DNA of 64,000 nt, taken from contig CP136066.1 of the NCBI GenBank assembly GCA_032622095.1, positions 227,854,961 through 227,918,960 of the forward strand, read 5' to 3'. The position numbers were made by a program, and so were the translations under genes. The notes beneath the pieces are model-generated. The model saw only the letters and a list, made by a program, of their open reading frames with translations, was not told the origin of the DNA and did not search any database. The DNA is from Siphonodentalium dalli. Lineage: Eukaryota > Mollusca > Scaphopoda > Gadilida > Siphonodentaliidae. Position 1 is the first letter of the stretch; every line of letters starts with the position of its first letter. Positions 1 to 13,000 of the stretch are shown piece after piece.

Positions 1-190
1 TTTAGAAAATTATAAGTGGGTTACAAGTTGCACTTTTTTAGTACAGTGTGCGTGGCACTTTTTGGTACATTGTGCGCTATAGGGCCTAACTGGGCGAGGC
101 ACATTTTGTACATTGTGCGTTATAAGTGAGCGTGGCACTTTTTGGTACAATGTGCGTAATAAGTGGGCGTTTCCAAAGTGGGCAATGACA

Positions 191-574
191 ACATTTTTTT
201 TTCAGCGCCTCGCTTCGCTCGGACAGCGTAGTGAAGATGCGCAAACTTTGACTCTCAAAGTAACCCGACCAACGGAGAGATAGCGTGCGGGTGGGTTCAG
301 ACTTTTGAAAAATTCCTCTGTAAATGGCTGTATTTGAGTGCGGCATCACTAAGCTATTTTTGGTATCGTATGTTGGCGGACGACAAAAATGTTTTTTCAG
401 CGCCTCGCTTCGCTCGGACTATGCAGTGTAGATGCGCAAACTTTGACAGCTGTACTCTCAAACTAACCCGGCCAACGCAGACATAGCGTGCGGGTGGGTT
501 CAGACTTTTGGAAAACGGAAAGTGCTGCATCACTAAGATATTTTTGTTATAGTATGTTAGCGGACGAAACAAAA
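191..574. repeat. Two tandem ~190-bp units left of the satellite
   Basis: Two diverged direct copies (about 191-388 and 391-574) share a GC-rich CAGCGCCTCGCTTCGCTCGG block, a block containing GATAGCGTGCGGGTGGGTTC (one base different in the second unit), and an end with TATGTTGGCGGACGA or TATGTTAGCGGACGA. They separate a few degenerate satellite units (about 31-170) from the main left arm. No coding function is seen. Confidence 0.7.
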
Positions 575-1031
575 TAAGTGGGTGTGGCACTTTTTGGTAC
601 AGTGTGTGTTAAAAGTGCGCGTGGCACTTTTTGGCACAGTGCGCGATAAAAGTCTGCGTGGCACTTTTTGGTACAGTGAGCGTCAAATGTGGGCGTGGCA
701 CTTTTTGGTACAATGTGCGTTAAAAGTGGGCGTGACACTTTTTGGGACATTGTGCGTTTAAAGTGGGCATGGCACTTTTTTAGTACAGTGTGCGTTAAAA
801 GTGGGCGTGGCAATTTTTGGTACACTTTTTGGTACAGTGTGCGATAAAAGTGTGCGTGGCACTTTTTGGTACACCACACTTTTTGGTACAGTGTGCGATA
901 AAAGTGTGCGTGGCACTTTTTGGTACAGTGTGCGTTAAAAGTCAGCGTGGCACTTTTTGGTACAGTGTGCGTCAAATATGGGCGTGGCACTTTTTGGTAC
1001 AATCTGCGTTAAAAGTGGGCGTGGCACTTTT
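575..1031 (-). repeat. Inverted left arm of satellite, copy 1
   Basis: Tandem units of about 37 bp, in the reverse orientation relative to the main array, each containing GTGGGCGTGGCACTTTTTGG or a close variant. With one or two exceptions (near 816-836 and 868-884) these units lack the extra 12-bp subrepeats that expand the right arm. The arm ends at a sharp orientation switch at about 1031, where GGGCGT and ACGCCC form a small hairpin. Confidence 0.85.
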
Positions 1032-4000
1032 ACGCCCAATTTTAGCGCACGCTGTACCAAAAAGTGTACCAAAAAGTGCCACGCCCACCTATAGCGCACA
1101 CTGTACAAAAAAGTGTACCAAAAAGTGCCACGCCCACCTTTCAGCGCACACTGTACCAGAAAGTTTACCAAAAGTACCACGCCCACTTTCAGCGCACACT
1201 GTGCCAGAAAGTGTACCAAAAAGTGTACCAAAAAGTACCACGCCCACTTTCAGCGCACACTGTACCAGAAAGTGTACCAAAACGTGTACCAAAAAGTGCC
1301 ACGCCCACTTTCAGCGCACACTGTACCAGAAAGTGTACCAAAAAGTGTACCAAAAAGTGTATCAAAAAGTACCACGCCCACCTTTAGCGCACACTGTACC
1401 AGAAAGTGTACCAAAAAGTGTACCAAAAAGTGCCACGCCCACCTTTAGCGCACACTGTACCAGAAAGTGTACCAAAAAGTGTACCAAAAAGTGTACCAAC
1501 AAGTACCACGCCCACTTTCAGCGCACACTGTACCAAAAAGTGTACCAAAAAGTGTACCAAAAAGTGCCACGCCCACTTTCAGCGCACACTGTACCAGAAA
1601 GTGTACCAGAAAGTGTACCAAAAAGTGTACCAAAAAGTACCACGCCCACTTTCAGCGCACACTGTACCAGAGAGTGTACCAAAAAGTGAACCAAAAAGTG
1701 TACCAAAAAGTGCCACGCCCACTGTCAGCGCACACTGTACCAAAAAGTGTACTAAAAAGTGTACCAAAAAGTGCCACGCCCACTTTCAGCGCACACTGTA
1801 CCAAAAAGTGTACTAAAAAGTGTACCAAAAAGTGCCACGCCCACTTTCAGCGCACACTGTACCAAAAAGTGTACCAAAAAGTGTACCAAAAAGTGTACCA
1901 ACAAGTACCACGCCCACTTTCAGCGCACACTGTACCAGAAAGTGTACCAAAAAGTGTACCAAAAAGTACCACGCCCACCTTTAGCGCACTCTGTACCAGA
2001 AAGTGTACCAAAAAGTGTACCAAAAAGTGTACCAACAAGTACCACGCCCACTTTCAGCGCACACTGTACCAAAAAGTGTACCAAAAAGTGTACCAAAAAG
2101 TGCCACGCCCACTTTCAGCGCACACTGTACCAAAAAGTGTACTAAAAAGTGTACCAAAAAGTGTACCAAAATATGCCACGCCCACTTTCAGAGCACACTG
2201 TACCAGAAAGTGTACCAAAAAGTGTACCAAAAAGTGTACCAAAAAGTGCCACGCCCACTTTCAGCGCACACTGTACCAGAAAGTGTACCAAAAAGTGTAC
2301 CAAAAAGTGCCACGCCCACCTTAAGCGCACACTGTACCAGAAAGTGTACCAAAAAGTGTACCAAAAAGTGTACCAACAAGTACCACGCCCACTTTCAGCG
2401 CACACTGTACCAAAAAGTGTACCAAAAAGTGTACCAAAAAGTGTACCAAAAAGTGCCACGCCCACTTTCAGCGCATACTGTACCAGAAAGTGTACCAGAA
2501 AGTGTACCAAAAAGTGTACCTAAAAGTGTACCAAAAAGTGCCACGCCCACTTTCAGCGCACACTGTACCAAAAAGTGTACTAAAAAGTGTACCAAAAAGT
2601 GTACCAAAATATGCCACGCCTACTTTCAGAGCACACTGTACCAGAAAGTGTACCAAAAAGTGTACCAAAAGTGCCACGCCCTTTCAGCGCACACTGTACC
2701 AGAAAGTGTACCAAAAAGTGTACCAAAAAGTGTACCAAAAAGTACCACGCCCACCTTTAGCGCACACTGTACCAGAAAGTGTACCAACAAGTGTACCAAA
2801 AAGTGTACCAACAAGTACCACGCCCACTTTCAGCGCACACTGTACCAAAAAGTGTACCAAAAAGTGTACCAAAAAGTGCCACGCCCACTTTCAGCGCACA
2901 CTGTACCAGAAAGTGTACCAGAAAGTGTACCAAAAAGTGTACCAAAAAGTACCACGCCCACTTTCAGCGCACACTGTACCAAAAAGTGTACTAAAAAGTG
3001 TACCAAAAAGTGTACCAAAAAGTGCCACGCCCACTTTCAGCGCACACTGTACCAGAAAGTGTACCAAAAAGTGTACCAAAAAGTACCACGCCCACTTTCA
3101 GCGCACACTGTACCAGAAAGTGTACCAAAAAGTGTACCAAAAAGTGTACCAAAAAGTGCCACGCCCACTGTCAGCGCACACTGTACCAAAAAGTGTACTA
3201 AAAAGTGTACCAAAAAGTGCCACGCCCACTTTCAGCGCACACTGTACCAAAAAGTGTACTAAAAAGTGTACCAAAAAGTGCCACGCCCACTTTCAGCGCA
3301 CACTGTACCAAAAAGTGTACCAAAAAGTGTACCAAAAAGTGTACCAACAAGTACCACGCCCACTTTCAGCGCACACTGTACCAGAAAGTGTACCAAAAAG
3401 TGTACCAAAAAGTACCACGCCCACCTTTAGCGCACACTGTACCAGAAAGTGTACCAAAAAGTGTACCAAAAAGTGTACCAACAAGTACCACGCCCACTTT
3501 CAGCGCACACTGTACCAAAAAGTGTACCAAAAAGTGCCACGCCCACTTTCAGCGCACACTGTACCAAAAAGTGTACTAAAAAGTGTACCAAAAAGTGTAC
3601 CAAAATATGCCACGCCCACTTTCAGAGCACACTGTACCAGAAAGTGTACCAAAAAGTGTACCAAAAAGTGTACCAAAAAGTGCCACGCCCACTTTCAGCG
3701 CACACTGTACCAGAAAGTGTACCAAAAAGTGTACCAAAAAGTGCCACGCCCACCTTTAGCGCACACTGTACCAGAAAGTGTACCAAAAAGTGTACCAAAA
3801 AGTGTACCAACAAGTACCACGCCCACTTTCAGCGCACACTGTACCAAAAAGTGTACCAAAAAGTGTACCAAAAAGTGTACCAAAAAGTGTACCAAAAAGT
3901 GCCACGCCCACTTTCAGTGCATACTGTACCAGAAAGTGTACCAGAAAGTGTACCAAAAAGTGTACCTAAAAGTGTACCAAAAAGTGCCACGCCCACTTTC

Positions 4001-7000
4001 AGCGCACACTGTACCAAAAAGTGCACTAAAAAGTGTACCAAAAAGTGTACCAAAATATGCCACGCCCACTTTCAGAGCACACTGTACCAGAAAGTGTACC
4101 AAAAAGTGTACCAAAAGTGCCACGCCCTTTCAGCGCACACTGTACCAGAAAGTGTACCAAAAAGTGTACCAAAAAGTGTACCAAAAAGTACCACGCCCAC
4201 CTTTAGCGCACACTGTACCAGAAAGTGTACCAAAAAGTGTACCAAAAAGTGTACCAACAAGTACCACGCCCACTTTCAGCGCACACTGTACCAAAAAGTG
4301 TACCAAAAAGTGTACCAAAAAGTGCCACGCCCACTTTCAGCGCACACTGTACCAGAAAGTGTACCAGAAAGTGTACCAAAAAGTGTACCAAAAAGTACCA
4401 CGCCCACTTTCAGCGCACACTGTACCAAAAAGTGTACTAAAAAGTGTACCAAAAAGTGTACCAAAATATGCCACGCCCACTTTCAGAGCACACTGTACCA
4501 GAAAGTGTACCAAAAAGTGTACCAAAAGTGCCACGCCCTTTCAGCGCACACTGTACCAGAAAGTGTACCAAAAAGTGTACCAAAAAGTGTACCAAAAAGT
4601 GCCACGCCCACCTTTAGCGCACACTGTACCAGAAAGTGTACCAAAAAGTGTACCAAAAAGTGTACCAAAAAGTACCACGCCCACCTTTAGCGCACACTGT
4701 ACCAGAAAGTGTACCAAAAAGTGTACCAAAAAGTGTACCAACAAGTACCACGCCCACTTTCAGCGCACACTGTACCAAAAAGTGTACCAAAAAGTGTACC
4801 AAAAAGTGCCACGCCCACTTTCAGCGCACACTGTACCAAAAAGTGTACTAAAAAGTGTACCAAAAAGTGTACCAAAATATGCCACGCCCACTTTCAGAGC
4901 ACACTGTACCAGAAAGTGTACCAAAAAGTGTACCAAAAAGTGCCACGCCCACTTTCAGCGCACACTGTACCAGAAAGTGTACCAAAAAGTGTACCAAAAA
5001 GTGCCACGCCCACCTTTAGCGCACACTGTACCAGAAAGTGTACCAAAAAGTGTACCAAAAAGTGTACCAACAAGTACCACGCCCACTTTCAGCGCACACT
5101 GTACCAAAAAGTGTACCAAAAAGTGTACCAAAAAGTGTACCAAAAAGTGTACCAAAAAGTGCCACGCCCACTTTCAGTGCATACTGTACCAGAAAGTGTA
5201 CCAGAAAGTGTACCAAAAAGTGTACCTAAAAGTGTACCAAAAAGTGCCACGCCCACTTTCAGCGCACACTGTACCAAAAAGTGCACTAAAAAGTGTACCA
5301 AAAAGTGTACCAAAATATGCCACGCCCACTTTCAGAGCACACTGTACCAGAAAGTGTACCAAAAAGTGTACCAAAAGTGCCACGCCCTTTCAGCGCACAC
5401 TGTACCAGAAAGTGTACCAGAAAGTGTACCAAAAAGTGTACCAAAAAGTACCACGCCCACCTTTAGCGCACACTGTACCAGAAAGTGTACCAAAAAGTGT
5501 ACCAAAAAGTGTACCAACAAGTACCACGCCCACTTTCAGCGCACACTGTACCAAAAAGTGTACCAAAAAGTGTACCAAAAAGTGCCACGCCCACTTTCAG
5601 CGCACACTGTACCAAAAAGTGTACTAAAAAGTGTACCAAAAAGTGTACCAAAATATGCCACGCCCACTTTCAGAGCACACTGTACCAGAAAGTGTACCAA
5701 AAAGTGTACCAAAAAGTGTACCAAAAAGTGCCACGCCCACTTTCAGCGCACACTGTACCAGAAAGTGTACCAAAAAGTGTACCAAAAAGTGCCACGCCCA
5801 CCTTTAGCGCACACTGTACCAGAAAGTGTACCAAAAAGTGTACCAAAAAGTGTACCAACAAGTACCACGCCCACTTTCAGCGCACACTGTACCAAAAAGT
5901 GTACCAAAAAGTGTACCAAAAAGTGTACCAAAAAGTGTACCAAAAAGTGTACCAAAAAGTGCCACGCCCACTTTCAGTGCATACTGTACCAGAAAGTGTA
6001 CCAGAAAGTGTACCAAAAAGTGTACCAAAAAGTGTACCAAAAAGTACCACGCCCACTTTCAGCGCACACTGTACCAAAAAGTGTACTAAAAAGTGTACCA
6101 AAAAGTGTACCAAAATATGCCACGCCCACTTTCAGAGCACACTGTACCAGAAAGTGTACCAAAAAGTGTACCAAAAGTGCCACGCCCTTTCAGCGCACAC
6201 TGTACCAGAAAGTGTACCAAAAAGTGTACCAAAAAGTGTACCAAAAAGTGCCACGCCCACCTTTAGCGCACACTGTACCAGAAAGTGTACCAAAAAGTGG
6301 ACCAAAAAGTGTACCAACAAGTACCACGCCCACTTTCAGCGCACACTGTACCAAAAAGTTTACCAAAAAGTGTACCAAAACGTGCCACGCCCACTTTCAG
6401 CGCACACTGTACCAGAAAGTGTTCCAGAAAGTGTACCAAAAAGTGTACCAAAAAGTAACACGCCCACTTTCAGCGCACACTGTACCAGAAAGTGTACCAA
6501 AAAGTGTACCAAAAAAGTGCCACGCCCACCTTTAGCGCACACTGTACCAGAAAGTGTACCAAAAAGTGTACCAAAAAGTGTACCAACAAGTACCACGCCC
6601 ACTTTCAGCGCACACTGTACCAAAAAGTGTACCAAAAAGTGTACCAAAAAGTGCCACGCCCACTTTCAGCGCACACTGTACCAGAAAGTGTACCAGAAAG
6701 TGTACCAAAAAGTGTACCAAAAAGTACCACGCCCACTTTCAGCGCACACTGTACCAGAGAGTGTACCAAAAAGTGAACCAAAAAGTGTACCAAAAAGTGC
6801 CACGCCCACTGTCAGCGAACACTGTACCAAAAAGTGTACTAAAAAGTGTACCAAAAAGTGCCACGCCCACTTTCAGCGCACACTGTACCAAAAAGTGTAC
6901 TAAAAAGTGTACCAAAAAGTGCCACGCCCACTTTCAGCGCACACTGTACCAAAAAGTGTACCAAAAAGTGTACCAAAAAGTGTACCAAAAAGTGCCACGC

Positions 7001-10000
7001 CCACCTTTAGCGCACACTGTACCAGAAAGTGTACCAAAAAGTGTACCAAAAAGTGTACCAACAAGTACCACGCCCACTTTCAGCGCACACTGTACCAAAA
7101 AGTGTACCAAAAAGTGTACCAAAAAGTGTACCAAAAAGTGTACCAAAAAGTGTACCAAAAAGTGCCACGCCCACTTTCAGTGCATACTGTACCAAAAAGT
7201 GTACCAGAAAGTGTACCAAAAAGTGTACCTAAAAGTGTACCAAAAAGTGCCACGCCCACTTTCAGCGCACACTGTACCAAAAAGTGCACTAAAAAGTGTA
7301 CCAAAAAGTGTACCAAAATATGCCACGCCCACTTTCAGAGCACACTGTACCAGAAAGTGTACCAAAAAGTGTACCAAAAGTGCCACGCCCTTTCAGCGCA
7401 CACTGTACCAGAAAGTGTACCAAAAAGTGTACCAAAAAGTGTACCAAAAAGTACCACGCCCACCTTTAGCGCACACTGTACCAGAAAGTGTACCAAAAAG
7501 TGTACCAAAAAGTGTACCAACAAGTACCACGCCCACTTTCAGCGCACACTGTACCAAAAAGTGTACCAAAAAGTGTACCAAAAAGTGCCACGCCCACTTT
7601 CAGCGCACACTGTACCAGAAAGTGTACCAGAAAGTGTACCAGAAAGTGTACCAAAAAGTGTACCAAAAAGTACCACGCCCACTTTCAGCGCACACTGTAC
7701 CAAAAAGTGTACTAAAAAGTGTACCAAAAAGTGTACCAAAATATGCCACGCCCACTTTCAGAGCACACTGTACCAGAAAGTGTACCAAAAAGTGTACCAA
7801 AAGTGCCACGCCCTTTCAGCGCACACTGTACCAGAAAGTGTACCAAAAAGTGTACCAAAAAGTGTACCAAAAAGTGCCACGCCCACCTTTAGCGCACACT
7901 GTACCAGAAAGTGTACCAAAAAGTGTACCAAAAAGTGTACCAAAAAGTACCACGCCCACCTTTAGCGCACACTGTACCAGAAAGTGTACCAAAAAGTGTA
8001 CCAAAAAGTGTACCAACAAGTACCACGCCCACTTTCAGCGCACACTGTACCAAAAAGTGTACCAAAAAGTGCCACGCCCACTTTCAGCGCACACTGTACC
8101 AAAAAGTGTACTAAAAAGTGTACCAAAAAGTGTACCAAAATATGCCACGCCCACTTTCAGAGCACACTGTACCAGAAAGTGTACCAAAAAGTGTACCAAA
8201 AAGTGCCACGCCCACTTTCAGCGCACACTGTACCAGAAAGTGTACCAAAAAGTGTACCAAAAAGTGCCACGCCCACCTTTAGCGCACACTGTACCAGAAA
8301 GTGTACCAAAAAGTGTACCAAAAAGTGTACCAACAAGTACCACGCCCACTTTCAGCGCACACTGTACCAAAAAGTGTACCAAAAAGTGTACCAAAAAGTG
8401 TACCAAAAAGTGTACCAAAAAGTGCCACGCCCACTTTCAGTGCATACTGTACCAGAAAGTGTACCAGAAAGTGTACCAAAAAGTGTACCTAAAAGTGTAC
8501 CAAAAAGTGCCACGCCCACTTTCAGCGCACACTGTACCAAAAAGTGCACTAAAAAGTGTACCAAAAAGTGTACCAAAATATGCCACGCCCACTTTCAGAG
8601 CACACTGTACCAGAAAGTGTACCAAAAAGTGTACCAAAAGTGCCACGCCCTTTCAGCGCACACTGTACCAGAAAGTGTACCAAAAAGTGTACCAAAAAGT
8701 ACCACGCCCACCTTTAGCGCACACTGTACCAGAAAGTGTACCAAAAAGTGTACCAAAAAGTGTACCAACAAGTACCACGCCCACTTTCAGCGCACACTGT
8801 ACCAAAAAGTGTACCAAAAAGTGTACCAAAAAGTGCCACGCCCACTTTCAGCGCACACTGTACCAAAAAGTGTACTAAAAAGTGTACCAAAAAGTGTACC
8901 AAAATATGCCACGCCCACTTTCAGAGCACACTGTACCAGAAAGTGTACCAAAAAGTGTACCAAAAAGTGTACCAAAAAGTGCCACGCCCACTTTCAGCGC
9001 ACACTGTACCAGAAAGTGTACCAAAAAGTGTACCAAAAAGTGCCACGCCCACCTTTAGCGCACACTGTACCAGAAAGTGTACCAAAAAGTGTACCAAAAA
9101 GTGTACCAACAAGTACCACGCCCACTTTCAGCGCACACTGTACCAAAAAGTGTACCAAAAAGTGTACCAAAAAGTGTACCAAAAAGTGTACCAAAAAGTG
9201 CCACGCCCACTTTCAGTGCATACTGTACCAGAAAGTGTACCAGAAAGTGTACCAAAAAGTGTACCTAAAAGTGTACCAAAAAGTACCACGCCCACTTTCA
9301 GCGCACACTGTACCAAAAAGTGTACTAAAAAGTGTACCAAAAAGTGTACCAAAATATGCCACGCCCACTTTCAGAGCACACTGTACCAGAAAGTGTACCA
9401 AAAAGTGTACCAAAAGTGCCACGCCCTTTCAGCGCACACTGTACCAGAAAGTGTACCAAAAAGTGGACCAAAAAGTGTACCAACAAGTACCACGCCCACT
9501 TTCAGCGCACACTGTACCAAAAAGTGTACCAAAAAGTGTACCAAAACGTGCCACGCCCACTTTCAGCGCACACTGTACCAGAAAGTGTACCAGAAAGTGT
9601 ACCAAAAAGTGTACCAAAAAGTAACACGCCCACTTTCAGCGCACACTGTACCAGAAAGTGTACCAAAAAGTGTACCAAAAAGTGCCACGCCCACCTTTAG
9701 CGCACACTGTACCAGAAAGTGTACCAAAAAGTGTACCAAAAAGTGTACCAACAAGTACCACGCCCACTTTCAGCGCACACTGTACCAAAAAGTGTACCAA
9801 AAAGTGTACCAAAAAGTGCCACGCCCACTTTCAGCGCACACTGTACCAGAAAGTGTACCAGAAAGTGAACCAAAAAGTGTACCAAAAAGTGCCACGCCCA
9901 CTGTCAGCGAACACTGTACCAAAAAGTGTACTAAAAAGTGTACCAAAAAGTGCCACGCCCACTTTCAGCGCACACTGTACCAAAAAGTGTACTAAAAAGT

Positions 10001-13000
10001 GTACCAAAAAGTGCCACGCCCACTTTCAGCGCACACTGTACCAAAAAGTGTACCAAAAAGTGTACCAAAAAGTGTACCAACAAGTACCACGCCCACTTTC
10101 AGCGCACACTGTACCAGAAAGTGTACCAAAAAGTGTACCAAAAAGTACCACGCCCACCTTTAGCGCACTCTGTACCAGAAAGTGTACCAAAAAGTGTACC
10201 AAAAAGTGTACCAACAAGTACCACGCCCACTTTCAGCGCACACTGTACCAAAAAGTGTACCAAAAAGTGTACCAAAAAGTGCCACGCCCACTTTCAGCGC
10301 ACACTGTACCAAAAAGTGTACTAAAAAGTGTACCAAAAAGTGTACCAAAATATGCCACGCCCACTTTCAGAGCACACTGTACCAGAAAGTGTACCAAAAA
10401 GTGTACCAAAAAGTGTACCAAAAAGTGCCACGCCCACTTTCAGCGCACACTGTACCAGAAAGTGTACCAAAAAGTGTACCAAAAAGTGCCACGCCCACCT
10501 TAAGCGCACACTGTACCAGAAAGTGTACCAAAAAGTGTACCAAAAAGTGTACCATCAAGTACCACGCCCACTTTCAGCGCACACTGTACCAAAAAGTGTA
10601 CCAAAAAGTGTACCAAAAAGTGTACCAAAAAGTGCCACGCCCACTTTCAGCGCATACTGTACCAGAAAGTGTACCAGAAAGTGTACCAAAAAGTGTACCT
10701 AAAAGTGTACCAAAAAGTGCCACGCCCACTTTCAGCGCACACTGTACCAAAAAGTGTACTAAAAAGTGTACCAAAAAGTGTACCAAAATATGCCACGCCC
10801 ACTTTCAGAGCACACTGTACCAGAAAGTGTACCAAAAAGTGTACCAAAAGTGCCACGCCCTTTCAGCGCACACTGTACCAGAAAGTGTACCAAAAAGTGT
10901 ACCAAAAAGTGTACCAAAAAGTACCACGCCCACCTTTAGCGCACACTGTACCAGAAAGTGTACCAACAAGTGTACCAAAAAGTGTACCAACAAGTACCAC
11001 GCCCACTTTCAGCGCACACTGCACCAAAAAGTGTACCAAAAAGTGTACCAAAAAGTGCCACGCCCACTTTCAGCGCACACTGTACCAGAAAGTGTACCAG
11101 AAAGTGTACCAAAAAGTGTACCAAAAAGTACCACGCCCACTTTCAGCGCACACTGTACCAAAAAGTGTACTAAAAAGTGTACCAAAAAGTGTACCAAAAT
11201 ATGCCACGCCCACTTTCAGAGCACACTGTACCAGAAAGTGTACCAAAAAGTGTACCAAAAGTGCCACGCCCTTTCAGCGCACACTGTACCAGAAAGTGTA
11301 CCAAAAAGTGTACCAAAAAGTGTACCAAAAAGTGCCACGCCCACCTTTAGCGCACACTGTACCAGAAAGTGTACCAAAAAGTGTACCAAAAAGTGTACCA
11401 ACAAGTACCACGCCCACTTTCAGCGCACACTGTACCAAAAAGTGTACCAAAAAGTGTACCAAAAAGTGCCACGCCCACTTTCAGCGCACACTGTACCAGA
11501 AAGTGTACCAGAAAGTGTACCAAAAAGTGTACCAAAAAGTACCACGCCCACTTTCAGCGCACACTGTACCAAAAAGTGTACTAAAAAGTGTACCAAAAAG
11601 TGTACCAAAAAGTGCCACGCCCACTTTCAGCGCACACTGTACCAGAAAGTGTACCAAAAAGTGTACCAAAAAGTACCACGCCCACTTTCAGCGCACACTG
11701 TACCAGAAAGTGTACCAAAAAGTGTACCAAAAAGTGTACCAAAAAGTGCCACGCCCACTGTCAGCGCACACTGTACCAAAAAGTGTACTAAAAAGTGTAC
11801 CAAAAAGTGCCACGCCCACTTTCAGCGCACCCTGTACCAAAAAGTGTACTAAAAAGTGTACCAAAAAGTGCCACGCCCACTTTCAGCGCACACTGTACCA
11901 AAAAGTGTACCAAAAAGTGTACCAAAAAGTGTACCAACAAGTACCACGCCCACTTTCAGCGCACACTGTACCAGAAAGTGTACCAAAAAGTGTACCAAAA
12001 AGTACCACGCCCACCTTTAGCGCACACTGTACCAGAAAGTGTACCAAAAAGTGCCACGCCCACCTTAAGCGCACACTGTACCAGAAAGTGTACCAAAAAG
12101 TGTACCAAAAAGTGTACCAACAAGTACCACGCCCACTTTCAGCGCACACTGTACCAAAAAGTGTACCAAAAAGTGTACCAAAAAGTGTACCAAAAAGTGC
12201 CACGCCCACTTTCAGCGCATACTGTACCAGAAAGTGTACCAGAAAGTGTACCAAAAAGTGTACCTAAAAGTGTACCAAAAAGTGCCACGCCCACTTTCAG
12301 CGCACACTGTACCAAAAAGTGTACTAAAAAGTGTACCAAAAAGTGTACCAAAATATGCCACGCCCACTTTCAGAGCACACTGTACCAGAAAGTGTACCAA
12401 AAAGTGTACCAAAAGTGCCACGCCCTTTCAGCGCACACTGTACCAGAAAGTGTACCAAAAAGTGTACCAAAAAGTGTACCAAAAAGTACCACGCCCACCT
12501 TTAGCGCACACTGTACCAGAAAGTGTACCAACAAGTGTACCAAAAAGTGTACCAACAAGTACCACGCCCACTTTCAGCGCACACTGTACCAAAAAGTGTA
12601 CCAAAAAGTGTACCAAAAAGTGCCACGCCCACTTTCAGCGCACACTGTACCAGAAAGTGTACCAGAAAGTGTACCAAAAAGTGTACCAAAAAGTACCACG
12701 CCCACTTTCAGCGCACACTGTACCAAAAAGTGTACTAAAAAGTGTACCAAAAAGTGTACCAAAATATGCCACGCCCACTTTCAGAGCACACTGTACCAGA
12801 AAGTGTACCAAAAAGTGTACCAAAAGTGCCACGCCCTTTCAGCGCACACTGTACCAGAAAGTGTACCAAAAAGTGTACCAAAAAGTGTACCAAAAAGTGC
12901 CACGCCCACCTTTAGCGCACACTGTACCAGAAAGTGTACCAAAAAGTGTACCAAAAAGTGTACCAACAAGTACCACGCCCACTTTCAGCGCACACTGTAC

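Noticed and set aside
2490-5627. A 1045-codon open frame and many others of 100-600 codons in the array
   Set aside because: They follow the 37 + 12n bp repeat in all frames, have no domain, no splice context and no codon bias, and break only where a variant makes TAA. They are repeat artefacts.
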